Positions 35,231 through 46,143 are shown, counted from the first letter of the stretch. The stretch: 56,489 bases of DNA from Lachnospiraceae bacterium (GCA_017470935.1 JAFUXG010000051.1:1-56489), one strand, 5' to 3'. Translations and numbers: made by a program. The notes: generated by a model not told the origin, from the letters alone.

Positions 35231-36307
35231 ATGTTTGATAAATTAGAGGATATATTGGCTCGTTATGAATCGGTGTTGGAGCAGCTGTCTGATCAGGATG
35301 TGTTGAATGATCAGGCAAAATACACAGCACTTATGAAGGAGCAGAGTGACTTGGCTCCCCTTGCAGATAAGTATAAGGAGTACCTTGCCGCAAAGCAGGC
35401 TATTGAGGACAGTCTTTCGATGCTTGAGGAGGAGAAGGACGAGGAAATGCGGGAGCTTGCCAAGGAGGAATTAAATGATTCCAAGGAAAGGGTTGAGGTG
35501 ATAGAGCAGGAGCTTAAGATTTTGCTTCTTCCTAAGGATCCTAATGATGATAAGAATGTTATAGTTGAGCTTCGCGCAGGTGCAGGCGGGGATGAGTCAG
35601 CGCTTTTTGCAGCAGAGGTATTTCGTATGTACCAGAAATATGCTGATAAGATGCATTGGAAGACAGAGCTTATCAGCCTTAATGAGAATGGAATAGGCGG
35701 ATTTAAAGAGTGCTCGTTTATGATCAACGGCAAGGGAGCATTTTCAAGATTGAAATATGAGAGCGGAGTTCATCGTGTTCAGCGTGTGCCGGAGACTGAA
35801 TCAGGGGGAAGAATCCACACCTCAACTATGACTGTGGCAATTATGCCGGAGGCAGAGGAGGTGGATTTTGAGCTTGATCTTAATGACTGTAAATTCGATG
35901 TGTTCCGTGCGTCAGGTAACGGCGGACAGTGTGTCAATACAACGGATTCGGCAGTAAGACTTACGCATATTCCAACAGGTATTGTTATATCCTGTCAGGA
36001 TGAGAAGAGCCAGTTAAAGAATAAGGATAAGGCGTTGAAGGTGCTTCGTGCAAAGCTTTATGATATGGAGCTTCAAAAGGCTCATGACGCTGAGGCAGAG
36101 CTTAGAAAGAGCCAGGTGGGAACAGGTGACAGATCCGAGAAGATCCGTACCTATAATTTCCCACAGGGACGTGTGACAGATCACAGAATCAAGCTTACTC
36201 TCCATAGATTAGACCAGGTCATGGATGGGGATCTGGATGAGATCATTGACAGCCTGACTGCGGCAGACCAGGCAGCGAAGCTTGCCAAGATGAACGAGGC
36301 TGAGTGA
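35231..36307 (+). CDS. prfA: Peptide chain release factor 1
   Basis: The product has 358 residues, the normal length. It has the P-x-T codon-reading motif in [19 protein letters not shown] and the GGQ loop in [13 protein letters not shown] (about residues 230-233). It reads UAA and UAG. The GGQ glutamine is the target of the upstream prmC product. Confidence 0.96.
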   Translation: MFDKLEDILARYESVLEQLSDQDVLNDQAKYTALMKEQSDLAPLADKYKEYLAAKQAIEDSLSMLEEEKDEEMRELAKEELNDSKERVEVIEQELKILLLPKDPNDDKNVIVELRAGAGGDESALFAAEVFRMYQKYADKMHWKTELISLNENGIGGFKECSFMINGKGAFSRLKYESGVHRVQRVPETESGGRIHTSTMTVAIMPEAEEVDFELDLNDCKFDVFRASGNGGQCVNTTDSAVRLTHIPTGIVISCQDEKSQLKNKDKALKVLRAKLYDMELQKAHDAEAELRKSQVGTGDRSEKIRTYNFPQGRVTDHRIKLTLHRLDQVMDGDLDEIIDSLTAADQAAKLAKMNEAE

Positions 36308-36354
36308 AGGGAAGGCTTAAATGGCTTAGGTGAATTAAGAAAGAGGTATGATAT

Positions 36355-37410
36355 ATGTATGAATGGATGAAGAATGTAAGACAGGTTGAGCCCTATGTTC
36401 CGGGCGAGCAGCCAAAGGATAGCAGCGTAATCAAATTAAATACTAACGAAAACCCATACCCGCCTTCGCCTAAGGTTATTAACAGGAAGCTTGAGCTTGA
36501 AAAGCTTCGTGTATATTCCGATCCCGAGGCATCTAAGCTTGTCAGTGCCCTTGCAGATTACCATGGCCTTGACAAGAGCCAGGTTTTTGTTGGCGTGGGC
36601 TCTGATGATGTGCTTGCCATGTCTTTTATGACTTTTTTCAATTCGGATAGGCCTATACTTTTTCCTGATATAACATACAGCTTTTATGATGTGTGGGCAG
36701 AGCTTCTTAGGATTCCTTATGAGAAGAAAGCTTTGGATGAGAGCTTTTCCATTGTTCCTGAGGATTATTTTGGAGAAAATGGTGGTATTGTATTTCCTAA
36801 TCCCAATGCCCCTACATGCATATATATGCCCCTTGATGGTGTTAGAAAAATTCTTGATAATAACAGGGATGTAGTTGTAATTGTTGATGAGGCCTATATA
36901 GATTATGCGGGAGAAAGTGCATTATCCCTTATTGATGAATATGATAATCTTCTGGTGGTAAGGACATTTTCAAAATCACGTTCAATGGCAGGGCTTCGTA
37001 TTGGTTATGCCATGGGTGATTCAGAGCTTATAAGTGCTCTTAATAATGTTAAGTTCTCATTTAATTCCTATACAATGAATTATCTCCAGATTGAGCTTGG
37101 AGTGTGCAGTGTGGAGGATGACGGGTATTTTAGAGAAATGATCGATAAGGTCAAGAATACAAGAGAGTGGTTTTGCAAGGAGCTTGTAAGGCTTGGATTT
37201 TCATTTCCTGAAAGCGCTACTAACTTTGTGTTTGCAGCTCATGACAGAGTTCCTGCTAAGGACTTGTTTGAGGCTGCTAAGAATGAGAAGATTTATCTTA
37301 GATACTTTAACAAGCCCCGTATTGACAATTATCTGAGAATTACAATTGGTACTGATGAAGAAATGAAGAAGCTGGTTGAATTTTTTGAAAAGTATATCTT
37401 GACTTATTAG
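36355..37410 (+). CDS. hisC: Histidinol-phosphate aminotransferase (class I/II)
   Basis: The product has 351 residues, a PLP enzyme of the histidine pathway. IKLNTNENPYPPSPKV is the typical HisC opening, VIVDEAYIDYA holds the cofactor-binding Asp and Tyr, and TFSKSRSMAGLRIGYA carries the Schiff-base lysine. No other his gene is nearby, so another substrate in the same subfamily (for example a related amino acid) cannot be excluded. Confidence 0.85.
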   Translation: MYEWMKNVRQVEPYVPGEQPKDSSVIKLNTNENPYPPSPKVINRKLELEKLRVYSDPEASKLVSALADYHGLDKSQVFVGVGSDDVLAMSFMTFFNSDRPILFPDITYSFYDVWAELLRIPYEKKALDESFSIVPEDYFGENGGIVFPNPNAPTCIYMPLDGVRKILDNNRDVVVIVDEAYIDYAGESALSLIDEYDNLLVVRTFSKSRSMAGLRIGYAMGDSELISALNNVKFSFNSYTMNYLQIELGVCSVEDDGYFREMIDKVKNTREWFCKELVRLGFSFPESATNFVFAAHDRVPAKDLFEAAKNEKIYLRYFNKPRIDNYLRITIGTDEEMKKLVEFFEKYILTY

Positions 37411-37477
37411 GAAAAATACTTTATAGTTATTCGTGCTAGCAAAGAATTTCTATTGTTATTTATTCTATATTTTCATT

Positions 37478-37508
37478 ATCCTGCGTAATTAACGCGGGAT
37501 TCGGTTTG
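37478..37508 (+). terminator. Possible terminator behind hisC
   Basis: ATCCTGCG and CGCGGGAT form an 8-bp stem (one G-U pair) with loop TAATTAA; a T-rich but broken tail follows. Confidence 0.45.
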
Positions 37509-37591
37509 TGTGTTTATAATTCTCCAATTAATTAATTTCATTACTTATTTCCTTTCCCTTTTATAATTATACAAAAAGGAGATTAAGGTAT

Positions 37592-38587
37592 ATGAATTAT
37601 GATGATTTTATTGAATATGTGAAGGAAAATCTGGGGGACTGCTACAGGGATGTTATGCTTGCTGAAGCCTCTAATAGTGATGACGGGGCTTTAGACAATA
37701 TCAGATCAAGATCACTTGAGGTTACTGTTCAAAGGGTGATGAAGAATAACGGCATAATGTTAGATGCAGTTTCTATATATGAAGAGGGGGAGAGAATCAG
37801 TCCCAATATCTATCTAAAGCCCTTTTATGACAGTTATCTTATGGGAAAGCCTCTGGATTTCGTGTTAACGGAAATTGTTTTCAGATATAGAAATGAGAAG
37901 GCTGAATCAGATTTTGATTACATTAATTTTGAGGATTACGACAGGATAAAGGATAAGCTTGTATTCCGGCTTATTAATTTTGAGAGGAATAAGGAGCTGC
38001 TTTCAGGATGTCCCTATATAGAATATCTTGATCTGGCAATTACCTTCAGATATGTTATTGATGAAAGTGTTCTGGGATTGGCCAGCATTTTAATTACTGA
38101 TAGGGAATTTGAAAAATGGGATGTCAATGTTGATGAATTATACAGGCAGGCATTATTTAATTCAATGCAGCGTAATCCCTGGTGTATGGAGCCACTTTCA
38201 AAAATTGTATTTGACAGCTTTGATGAAAGATTAAGAGATAAGCTTACACCGGAGCTTCTTGATGAGCTTGATAGTATCAAAAGGTTTGGACTTGGGGTTA
38301 ATCTTTATATTATGACTAACCAGTCAAAGGCATTCGGTGCAGGCTGCATATTATATGATAACGTTATCCGCAATTTTGCAAGGGTGCAGGAGGCCAATGT
38401 TTACATACTGCCGTCAAGTGTACATGAGGTCATGCTGGTTCCGGAGGATGATGATATATCACCGGAGTTTTTGTTAGATCTTTTGCTGGAGGCAAACAGA
38501 TCATCAGTTGGTCTGATCGATCTTTTATCCGATAATCTGTATTATTTTGACAGGCAAAGGGATGAGATCACAATATTTAATGTATAA
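37592..38587 (+). CDS. DUF5688-type protein of unknown function
   Basis: The product has 331 residues, soluble and acidic, with no signal or membrane helix. The opening MNYDDFIEYVKENLG and the segments YLKPFYDSYLMGK and VLVPEDDD-like VYILPSSVHEVMLVPEDD recall the DUF5688 family, common in Lachnospiraceae. No catalytic motif can be named. An AAAAAGGAG site lies upstream; a TATAAT-like box at 37562-37567 lacks a good -35. Confidence 0.55.
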   Translation: MNYDDFIEYVKENLGDCYRDVMLAEASNSDDGALDNIRSRSLEVTVQRVMKNNGIMLDAVSIYEEGERISPNIYLKPFYDSYLMGKPLDFVLTEIVFRYRNEKAESDFDYINFEDYDRIKDKLVFRLINFERNKELLSGCPYIEYLDLAITFRYVIDESVLGLASILITDREFEKWDVNVDELYRQALFNSMQRNPWCMEPLSKIVFDSFDERLRDKLTPELLDELDSIKRFGLGVNLYIMTNQSKAFGAGCILYDNVIRNFARVQEANVYILPSSVHEVMLVPEDDDISPEFLLDLLLEANRSSVGLIDLLSDNLYYFDRQRDEITIFNV

Positions 38588-38641
38588 AAATTGGATAAAA
38601 CTTAATTTTATTAGAAAATTAATTTATAAAATTGGTTATTG

Positions 38642-38670
38642 TTGACAAAAAATTGAAATTCCCATACAAT
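38642..38670 (+). promoter_or_regulatory. Promoter of the TetR-type gene
   Basis: A perfect TTGACA (38642-38647), a 17-base spacer and TACAAT (38665-38670), with about 75 bases to the start codon. Confidence 0.75.
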
Positions 38671-38745
38671 TATAGGAAATAGAAATATCAGGTTCTTTGA
38701 ACATGCCATGGCGCTAATACGTTTCACTATTAATGGGGGTTACTT

Positions 38746-39339
38746 ATGAATAATAATTTTATTAACAGAAAAGACAGAATAATCGCTTCTGCTATTGAAA
38801 TCATTAGTGAGGCCGGCTTAGCATCCTTGACTACGAGAACACTTGCTATGAAGGAGAATATGTCCGAGTCTTTACTGTATCGTTATTTTGGTGGTATTGA
38901 AGAGGTATTGGTTGAGGTAGTTGAAACATTTACCAAATTTGACAAGGGAATCATTGCAACTATTGAGGCTAAGAATATTTCACATTACGATAAGGTAATC
39001 GAGTTTGTTAAGATGCTTGCAACAAATTACACAGGATACGAGGAGATTGCTGCAGTTGCCCTTAATTATGAAGGCTTTCTTCATAATGTGAATACAAGAG
39101 AGATGATGGCTGACTGCCTTATGAGAAGAAAAGGATTTATTATACAGGAGATTGAGAAGGCTATTGCTGCAGAAGAGATTATCGATATTTTCACACCTGA
39201 GGAATTATCTAATATGATTCTGGGTACGCTTAACAGAGATCTTTTGAACAGGCGTCTTGCCATTGACAGCAAATCACACGAACAGATGTCATCTGACTGG
39301 CTTGTGAAATTAGCAAAGATACTTAAAAAACAGATGTGA
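38746..39339 (+). CDS. TetR/AcrR-family transcriptional regulator
   Basis: The product has 197 residues. The N-terminal helix-turn-helix is clear (RIIASAIEIISEAGLASLTT ... ESLLYRYFGGIEEVLVEVV, about 10-55), followed by an all-helical ligand domain without recognisable specificity. It has its own strong promoter. No divergent or adjacent transporter is present, so the target is unknown. Confidence 0.85.
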   Translation: MNNNFINRKDRIIASAIEIISEAGLASLTTRTLAMKENMSESLLYRYFGGIEEVLVEVVETFTKFDKGIIATIEAKNISHYDKVIEFVKMLATNYTGYEEIAAVALNYEGFLHNVNTREMMADCLMRRKGFIIQEIEKAIAAEEIIDIFTPEELSNMILGTLNRDLLNRRLAIDSKSHEQMSSDWLVKLAKILKKQM

Positions 39340-39487
39340 TTATTATACTTGGATAAAAGTAACTAAATCAATTAAAAAATATAGTAATTAATTCTATTGC
39401 CAAAACCTATGTAAATGTGATATAAGTCTATGATATAGGGAAATGAATTTGAGACTTCTGAAATTTTGACAGAGGATGGAGGATTCT

Positions 39488-39886
39488 ATGAGAATATTGG
39501 TTGCAGATGATGATTTTGTTAACAGAAGATTTATGGAAAAGATTTTCGGAGAATATGGCGAGGTTACAGCGGTGGATAATGGTATGTCTGCTGTGGATGA
39601 AGCTGTACGCGCCATGGACGAGAAAAATCTTTTTGATCTGATATGCCTTGATATTATGATGACAAGATTGGATGGATATAAGACATTAGAGGCGATCCGT
39701 GAGGCAGAGAACAAATATGCTGTTAACAAAGGAAGCAGAGCCAAGGTGATAATGATAAGCGCTTTAGATGAGGTTGCTGTTGATAATTTTCAGGTATGCA
39801 ACGATTATGATGCATATATCTGCAAGCCTATAGTTGTTGAAAAGTTTCACAAGCTTTTGTCAAAGATGGGATTTGAGAAGGCATAA
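39488..39886 (+). CDS. Single-domain response regulator (CheY-like)
   Basis: The product has 132 residues, just a receiver domain. It has the acidic patch Asp7-Asp9 (VADDDFVN), the likely phosphorylated Asp55 (LICLDIMM), the switch Ser in MISALDE and the Lys in CKPIV. ATG 39488 follows GGATGGAGG; an in-frame ATG at 39476 overlaps that site. No output domain and no kinase gene is nearby, so it acts by protein contact or phosphotransfer. Confidence 0.85.
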   Translation: MRILVADDDFVNRRFMEKIFGEYGEVTAVDNGMSAVDEAVRAMDEKNLFDLICLDIMMTRLDGYKTLEAIREAENKYAVNKGSRAKVIMISALDEVAVDNFQVCNDYDAYICKPIVVEKFHKLLSKMGFEKA

Positions 39887-39982
39887 TTCTCAGACGGATA
39901 TTACACAGAACGTTATTTTGAGGAATGTACTTATGGGCATATAGACTTCATGAGTATAAGACTTTGGTAAAGAGGTATTGTC

Positions 39983-41302
39983 ATGGATTTGTTTGACTAC
40001 ATGAGAGAGACTAATATGAAGAACGAATCCCCATTAGCGAAAAGATTACGGCCAACAGCCTTAAGCGAGGTTGTTGGTCAAAAACATATTATGGGGAAGG
40101 ATAAGCTGTTATATCGTATGATCGAGGCGGACAAGCTAAGTTCGCTTATTTTTTATGGACCTCCGGGAACGGGAAAGACCACTCTTGCCATGGTTATTGC
40201 GGCGACCACAAGCTCTGTTTTTAAGACATTAAATGCAACCACATCCGGCAAGAAGGATATGGAGGAGGTCGTAAAACAGGCCAAAGAGGATATGGGAATG
40301 TATCAGAAAAGAACAATTCTTTTCATTGACGAGATACACCGCTTTAATAAGGCACAGCAGGATTATCTTCTTCCCTTTGTGGAGGATGGGACAGTTATTC
40401 TGATAGGCGCAACCACAGAGAATCCATATTTTGAGGTTAACAAGGCGCTGCTTTCAAGATCTCATATATTTAAATTAGAGCCTTTGTCTACTGAGGATAT
40501 CAAAGAGCTGATTAAGAGGGCTGTCTATGACAAGGAAAAGGGTATGGGTTCTTATCATGCAGAGATTGAAGAGGATGCCCTTACATTTCTTGCTGATATG
40601 AGTGATGGAGATGCCAGAAGTGCACTTAATGCAATAGAGCTGGGAGTTCTTACAACTAATCCTTCAGATGATGGTATTATTCATATTACACTTTCAGTTG
40701 CAGAGGAGTGTATTCAAAGGCGGGCATACCAGTATGACAGAGACGGTGACAATCATTATGACACCATTTCTGCATTTATTAAAAGCATGAGAGGCTCGGA
40801 TCCACAGGCTGTATCTTATTATCTTGCAAAGATGCTAGAGGCTGGGGAGAGCGTGACATTTATTGCCAGAAGGATCATGATATGCGCCTGTGAGGATGTG
40901 GGAATTGCTGATCCCCAGGCAATTGTTGTGGCATCCGCATGCGCCCAGGCTGTGGAAAGGGTGGGTATGCCGGAGTCTCAGCTGATACTTGCCCATGCAG
41001 CTATATATGTTGCCACAGCACCTAAGTCTAACGCTGTGACCAATGCCATATACGCTGCCATGAATACTGTAAGGGAGAAAAAGATCGGACTTGTGCCACC
41101 GTATCTTAGGGATGCACATTATGAGGGCTCTAAGGAGCTTGGACATGTGGGGTATCTCTATCCCCACGATTTCCCGGGACATTTTGTAAAGCAGCAGTAT
41201 CTCCCGGATGAGATCAAGGATGAGAGGTTTTACGAGCCCTCTGATGAAGGGTATGAGGCGAAGGTGAAGGAACGGCTTCGTGGACTTTATGAGGGCGAAT
41301 AA
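39983..41302 (+). CDS. rarA: Replication-associated recombination ATPase RarA/MgsA
   Basis: The product has 439 residues of a AAA+ ATPase related to clamp loaders that acts at stalled forks. The opening SPLAKRLRPTALSEVVGQKH is typical, with Walker A GPPGTGKTT (about 59-67), Walker B FIDEIHRFNKAQQD, sensor GATTENPYFEVN, and the tetramerisation region with RRIMICACEDVGIADPQA. The C-terminus YLPDEIKDERFYEPSDEGYE is the standard MgsA end. Confidence 0.95.
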   Translation: MDLFDYMRETNMKNESPLAKRLRPTALSEVVGQKHIMGKDKLLYRMIEADKLSSLIFYGPPGTGKTTLAMVIAATTSSVFKTLNATTSGKKDMEEVVKQAKEDMGMYQKRTILFIDEIHRFNKAQQDYLLPFVEDGTVILIGATTENPYFEVNKALLSRSHIFKLEPLSTEDIKELIKRAVYDKEKGMGSYHAEIEEDALTFLADMSDGDARSALNAIELGVLTTNPSDDGIIHITLSVAEECIQRRAYQYDRDGDNHYDTISAFIKSMRGSDPQAVSYYLAKMLEAGESVTFIARRIMICACEDVGIADPQAIVVASACAQAVERVGMPESQLILAHAAIYVATAPKSNAVTNAIYAAMNTVREKKIGLVPPYLRDAHYEGSKELGHVGYLYPHDFPGHFVKQQYLPDEIKDERFYEPSDEGYEAKVKERLRGLYEGE

Positions 41303-41448
41303 GAAAAAGGATTGATTTTGAAGTATTATAAAGCAAAGATTTAATAGATTTGAATGGTAATGTTTAGGTTTGTTAAAACGAGAACAAAGACTTGAGGATT
41401 ATTATAAAATAATAAATGTAAAAAGGGACAAGAAAGGCATAGAAAGCT

Positions 41449-41715
41449 ATGGAGAAGATAAGAAGGATCACCGCACTGGCAACGGTTGCTGTTATAATAG
41501 GGCTTATAATAGGCACTGTCATATGTGCAGTAACTGGGAGCAGGTATTTCTTTGGTATGCTGTTCCTTATGATTGTGGTTCCTGTTGTTCTGTGGGTGTT
41601 CATGTGGTTTACAAGACTTGTGGCAGGGACAGATGATAGCTCAGAAGATTATACGGTAACTGATGCGGATGGTGAGTCTGGTGATACCACGATAACTGAT
41701 ATAGATGAAAAATAA
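41449..41715 (+). CDS. Small membrane protein of unknown function
   Basis: The product has 88 residues with two membrane helices (about 9-30 and 35-58) and an acidic, Asp/Thr-rich tail. AAAGG lies about 9 bases before ATG 41449. I do not recognise it. Confidence 0.55.
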   Translation: MEKIRRITALATVAVIIGLIIGTVICAVTGSRYFFGMLFLMIVVPVVLWVFMWFTRLVAGTDDSSEDYTVTDADGESGDTTITDIDEK

Positions 41716-42150
41716 TTGATCGATAAAAGATATTACATCAGAAAAACCGGAATAAAAGGGGAACGGAGCCGGCAAGCGGCTCCGCAATAGGGGAGGATAA
41801 AGTATTTTATCTGATTTCTCTGTATAGAAATCGGATAATATAATTATATCCCAATTATTGATTTATTATACATTTAAACAAATATTTGATAATACTAAAT
41901 GTTACTGTGAAAGATTATTTTAAAGCTAAATCGAAAATGAATGCGTGGCTTGAAAAATAGCAGGGGTTTTGATATAATCATAGCTGTTGTCTGTCATGTA
42001 CAGTATAATGAATTATAATACGGGCAATACAGGCAGACATCTATTCAAATAATGCAATATAAATAGTCATTTAATAATTGCAGGAGATAATCAGGAATAT
42101 TGATAAATGCCTGATTAAATAAAAGAATTACAAAAAGGATGGTATTACAA
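41716..42150. other. 435-bp gap with two inverted repeats and a promoter
   Basis: No convincing ORF is present. CGGAGCCG and CGGCTCCG (41764-41784, 5-base loop) form a GC-rich stem without a T tail. TTATCTGATTTCT and AGAAATCGGATAA (41807-41838, 6-base loop) form a 13-bp stem with one G-U pair. The promoter at 41950-41978 lies downstream. The two stems could belong to a small RNA, or to an operator; this is open. Confidence 0.5.
41950..41978 (+). promoter_or_regulatory. Promoter upstream of the SEC-C gene
   Basis: TTGAAA (41950-41955), a 17-base spacer and a perfect TATAAT (41973-41978). It leaves a leader of about 165 bases before the SEC-C protein gene and may also serve gltX. Confidence 0.7.
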
Positions 42151-42654
42151 ATGGGATTACTTAAAGCTTGGCGTGATCACGCATATTCGTTTGATGACAG
42201 AACACCTGAGGGAAAGCAGTTCTGGCTTAACTATTTTGGAGTGGAGCAGGGAATCTATAAGCAGCTTCTTTCAAACCCTGATGAGGTGGTTGAGGGAACA
42301 GTCAAGGAGCTTGCTGAAAAATATGATACAACAATAGAGCTTATGACAGGCTTCCTGGATGGTATTGATGACAGTCTTAAGACATCTAATAACCTTGATG
42401 ATCTTGAAGAGGATACTAAGGTGTCCCTTGACTTTGATCTTGAGAAGCTTTACATGAACATGGTGGATTGTAATGCTGAGTGGCTGTACACATTAGAGGA
42501 GTGGCAGCCGCTGCTTACTGAGGAGAGAAGGAAGGAGCTTTACAAGATACAGAAGGCGTCTAAGACTGTTGTAAAGCCCAAGAAGATCGGACGTAACGAT
42601 CCCTGTCCCTGTGGAAGCGGAAAGAAGTATAAGCAGTGCTGCGGACGTAATTAA
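42151..42654 (+). CDS. SEC-C motif protein
   Basis: The product has 167 residues. The C-terminus [20 protein letters not shown] is a complete SEC-C zinc motif, as at the end of SecA. The N-terminal part is acidic and helical without a known domain. ATG 42151 is chosen because the AAAAAGG site would leave no spacing for ATG 42139. It lies 26 bp before gltX, likely in one transcript. Function unknown; SEC-C motifs bind zinc and often contact proteins or ribosomes. Confidence 0.75.
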   Translation: MGLLKAWRDHAYSFDDRTPEGKQFWLNYFGVEQGIYKQLLSNPDEVVEGTVKELAEKYDTTIELMTGFLDGIDDSLKTSNNLDDLEEDTKVSLDFDLEKLYMNMVDCNAEWLYTLEEWQPLLTEERRKELYKIQKASKTVVKPKKIGRNDPCPCGSGKKYKQCCGRN

Positions 42655-42680
42655 TCAGTAATTCTTTAAGGAGAATAACA

Positions 42681-44135
42681 ATGGCTAAGATAAGAACGAG
42701 GTTTGCACCAAGCCCTACGGGAAGGATGCATGTGGGTAATCTTCGTACTGCTTTGTATGCCTATCTGGTGGCAAAGCATGAGGATGGAGATTTTATATTG
42801 AGAATAGAGGATACAGACCAGGAGAGATTGGTAGAGGGTGCGGTTGATATCATTTACCGTACCATGAAGGGGACTGGTCTTATCCATGATGAGGGCCCGG
42901 ACAAGGATGGCGGTGTTGGTCCTTATGTTCAGAGTGACCGTGTTAAGCAGGGAATATATATGGACTATGCCAAGCAGCTTATTGAAAAGGGTGAGGCATA
43001 TTACTGCTTCTGCGATAAGGAAAGGCTTGATAACCTTAAGGAGGAGGTTGTGGACGGCAAGAGTATCAGAAGATATGACAAGCACTGTCTGCATTTATCC
43101 AAGGAGGAGATAGAGGCAAAGCTTGCAAGCGGTATTCCTTACGTTATAAGGCAGAATGTGCCGCTTGAGGGTGAGACAAGCTTTGAGGATGAGCTTTACG
43201 GAACCATCACTGTTCCCAATAATGAGCTTGATGATATGATCCTTATTAAGTCCGATGGCTATCCTACCTATAATTTTGCCAATGTGGTGGATGACCATCT
43301 TATGGGAATTACCCATGTTGTAAGAGGACAGGAATATCTTTCGTCATCGCCTAAGTATAATAGATTATACCAGGCCTTTGGCTGGGAGGTTCCGACATAT
43401 ATACATTGTCCTACCATAACTAATGAGAATCATGAGAAGCTTTCAAAGAGAAGCGGACATTCATCCTATGAGGATCTGTTAGAGCAGGGCTTTGTTACAG
43501 AGGCTATTGTGAATTTTGTGGCACTCCTAGGCTGGAGCCCTGACGATAATCAGGAGATATTCTCTCTTGATGAATTGGTCAAGGCATTTGATTACAAGCA
43601 TATTTCCAAGTCTCCCGCGGTGTTTGATATGGTGAAGCTTCGCTGGATGAACGGTGAGTATATCAAGAACATGGATTTTGACAGGTTTAAGGAGATGGCG
43701 CTTCCTTATGTGAAGGAGGTTATCACCAGGGATGTGAAGATAGACGAGATTCTTGAGCTTGTAAAGACACGTATAGAGGTGTTCCCGGATATTAAGGAGC
43801 ATATTGATTTCTTTGAGGAGCTGCCTGATTACGACATAGAGCTCTATACTCATAAGAAGATGAAGACTAATTCTGAGAATTCCTTAGAGATCCTTAAGGA
43901 GGAGTACGAGATACTTAAGGGTGTGGAGGATTGGTCACTTGATAACCTCCACGATACATTGATGGAGTACATTGCAGGCAAGGGAATCAAGAACGGTACA
44001 GGACTCTGGCCTGTCCGCATTGCAGTTTCCGGCAAGCAGATGACACCAGGCGGTGCGTTCGAGATCATGGATATACTCGGCAAGGAGGAATCCTTGAAGC
44101 GTATCGAGATCGGAATTTCTAAACTAGAGAAGTAA
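42681..44135 (+). CDS. gltX: Glutamyl-tRNA synthetase
   Basis: The product has 484 residues of a class I synthetase. The HIGH-type motif is in [19 protein letters not shown], the KMSKS-type motif is KLSKRSG (about 254-260), and [10 protein letters not shown] is typical of the catalytic domain. The C-terminal helical anticodon domain is complete. It charges tRNA-Glu, and possibly tRNA-Gln if the organism uses the amidotransferase route. TAAGGAG precedes the start. Confidence 0.96.
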   Translation: MAKIRTRFAPSPTGRMHVGNLRTALYAYLVAKHEDGDFILRIEDTDQERLVEGAVDIIYRTMKGTGLIHDEGPDKDGGVGPYVQSDRVKQGIYMDYAKQLIEKGEAYYCFCDKERLDNLKEEVVDGKSIRRYDKHCLHLSKEEIEAKLASGIPYVIRQNVPLEGETSFEDELYGTITVPNNELDDMILIKSDGYPTYNFANVVDDHLMGITHVVRGQEYLSSSPKYNRLYQAFGWEVPTYIHCPTITNENHEKLSKRSGHSSYEDLLEQGFVTEAIVNFVALLGWSPDDNQEIFSLDELVKAFDYKHISKSPAVFDMVKLRWMNGEYIKNMDFDRFKEMALPYVKEVITRDVKIDEILELVKTRIEVFPDIKEHIDFFEELPDYDIELYTHKKMKTNSENSLEILKEEYEILKGVEDWSLDNLHDTLMEYIAGKGIKNGTGLWPVRIAVSGKQMTPGGAFEIMDILGKEESLKRIEIGISKLEK

Positions 44136-44248
44136 TGTTTTTATGCGTTTACAAAACTAATAAAAAATATATTATGTTCACAACAAAAAAAGTACATATT
44201 TGAGTTTTGCAGACTCATAGAAAAAAGAGCATGTGAAGGGAGCACTCA

Positions 44249-46090
44249 ATGCCTGATTTTAACAAAGGACAACTGGAAGCAATTCATCATATAAATGGTC
44301 CTATGCTGGCATTGGCAGGTCCCGGTTCAGGAAAGACAACAGCAATTGTACATCGAATTAAATATCTTATAGACGAGATTCATGTTAATCCCTCCAATAT
44401 TCTTGTGATTACATTTACAAGGGCAAGCGCAAGGGAGATGCAGGAACGGTTCTTTGGTTTAATGAAGGGTTCTAAATGTCCGGTTACATTTGGAACCTTT
44501 CATTCTGTATTTTTCTATATTCTTAAGGTTGCCTATGGGTATGATTCAGGCAGCATCTTCTCTGAGGATGACAAATATAAGCTTATACGTGAGCTTATCA
44601 AGAAAAAGGAGCTGGAATATGATGACGAGGAGGAGGCAGTAGCTGATCTCGTTAAGGAAATAAGCCTTATGAAGGGTGATATGATCCCTGTGGAGCATTT
44701 CTATTCCTCAGTTATTGGGGAAGAGGTATTCAGGGAAATATACAGGGATTACCAGAATACAGTTGTGAAGAGGGGAAAGCTGGATTTTGATGATATGATG
44801 GTATATTGCTATGAGCTTTTGTCAGAACGGCCGGATATACTTTCAAGTCTTCAAAAGCGGTATCAGTACATATTGGTGGATGAGTTTCAGGACATCAACA
44901 AGCTGCAGTATGAGATAACTAAAATGCTGGCGGCACCTGATAATAATCTTTTCATTGTAGGTGATGATGACCAGAGTATATATGGCTTCCGTGGGGCAAA
45001 GCCGGAGATAATGCTGAATTTCAGGAAGGATTATCCTGATGTAAAGATCACGCTTCTTGATACTAATTACCGCTGTAACAGAAACATTGTAGAGGGCGCA
45101 GAGAAGCTTATAAGCCATAACATGGCAAGGTATGAGAAAAAGCTTATTAGCAGTATGGATTATGAAGAGCCCATTTATATACACCATATGAAGAACAGAA
45201 ATGACGAGAACACTCATATAATTGAGACTGTCAGGAGGTATTTTGAGGAGGGTGTTCCTTATTCTGAAATGAGTGTGATATACCGCATTAATGCCCAGGC
45301 GGGGAGTCTTGTCCACAGGCTTATGGAGTATAACATCCCATTTTATACAAGGGACAGGGTGCCGTGTATATATGACCATTTTGCTGTAAAAAATATTTTT
45401 GACTATATAAGGGCGGCTTCAGGGAACAGGGAACGAGGCCTGTTTTTGCGGATCATCAACAGACCTAACCGCTATATATCAAGGGAAATGCTGATGGAGA
45501 GTGAGTTTTCCTTTGATGCACTGATAAAAAGATATGAAGCTGATAAAAAAGACTGGGCGGTGGATAAGCTGATGCAGCTTAAGTATGACCTTGAAACCTT
45601 ATCAAGGCTTAAGCCCTACGCTGCCGTTAATTTTATCAGGAAGGCGATAGGCTATGACCAGTATATCAAGGAATACTGTGAATACCGGCATCTGAATGAA
45701 GAGGATATATATGAGGTGCTTGATGAGGTTGCAGAGCTTTCAAGGCAGTATAGTTCATATGACGAATGGTTTAATGGGATTGATGAATACCGCAGCGAGT
45801 TAGAGGAGCACAGCCGGTTAGAGAAGAAGGAGAACAGAGAGGGAGTAGCGGTTACTACTATGCACAGTGCTAAGGGGTTAGAGTATGATGTGGTACTTAT
45901 CCCTGAGGCAAATGAAGGTCTTGCTCCTTATAAAAAGGCGGTACTGCCTGAAGAGATTGAGGAGGAGCGGCGTATGTTTTACGTGGCAATGACCAGGGCA
46001 AGACATCATCTGCACATTTATGAGGTTAAGGAATATTATAATAAGGAGCTTGAGGCATCAAGGTTTCTTGGTGAGATTCTTGATGAGTGA
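44249..46090 (+). CDS. UvrD/Rep-family ATP-dependent DNA helicase
   Basis: The product has 613 residues of a superfamily 1A helicase. Walker A AGPGSGKTTAIVHRI lies near residue 24; motif II VDEFQDINKLQYE; motif III GDDDQSIYGFRGA; motif V TTMHSAKGLEYDVV; motif VI FYVAMTRARHHLHIY. It is about 100 residues shorter than PcrA/UvrD and lacks their C-terminal extension, so it is a paralogue rather than certain PcrA. A role in repair or recombination is expected. Confidence 0.88.
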   Translation: MPDFNKGQLEAIHHINGPMLALAGPGSGKTTAIVHRIKYLIDEIHVNPSNILVITFTRASAREMQERFFGLMKGSKCPVTFGTFHSVFFYILKVAYGYDSGSIFSEDDKYKLIRELIKKKELEYDDEEEAVADLVKEISLMKGDMIPVEHFYSSVIGEEVFREIYRDYQNTVVKRGKLDFDDMMVYCYELLSERPDILSSLQKRYQYILVDEFQDINKLQYEITKMLAAPDNNLFIVGDDDQSIYGFRGAKPEIMLNFRKDYPDVKITLLDTNYRCNRNIVEGAEKLISHNMARYEKKLISSMDYEEPIYIHHMKNRNDENTHIIETVRRYFEEGVPYSEMSVIYRINAQAGSLVHRLMEYNIPFYTRDRVPCIYDHFAVKNIFDYIRAASGNRERGLFLRIINRPNRYISREMLMESEFSFDALIKRYEADKKDWAVDKLMQLKYDLETLSRLKPYAAVNFIRKAIGYDQYIKEYCEYRHLNEEDIYEVLDEVAELSRQYSSYDEWFNGIDEYRSELEEHSRLEKKENREGVAVTTMHSAKGLEYDVVLIPEANEGLAPYKKAVLPEEIEEERRMFYVAMTRARHHLHIYEVKEYYNKELEASRFLGEILDE

Positions 46091-46143
46091 TATTTTTTGG
46101 TGTGACAGAGCCTTATGTTATAAGGTTATATATGTAATGAAGC

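Noticed and set aside
41764-41784. Terminator behind the small membrane protein gene
   Set aside because: The GC-rich stem is good but no T run follows, so termination by this stem is not supported.
44843-45379. 178-codon minus-strand ORF
   Set aside because: Lies wholly opposite conserved helicase motifs of the UvrD-type gene.
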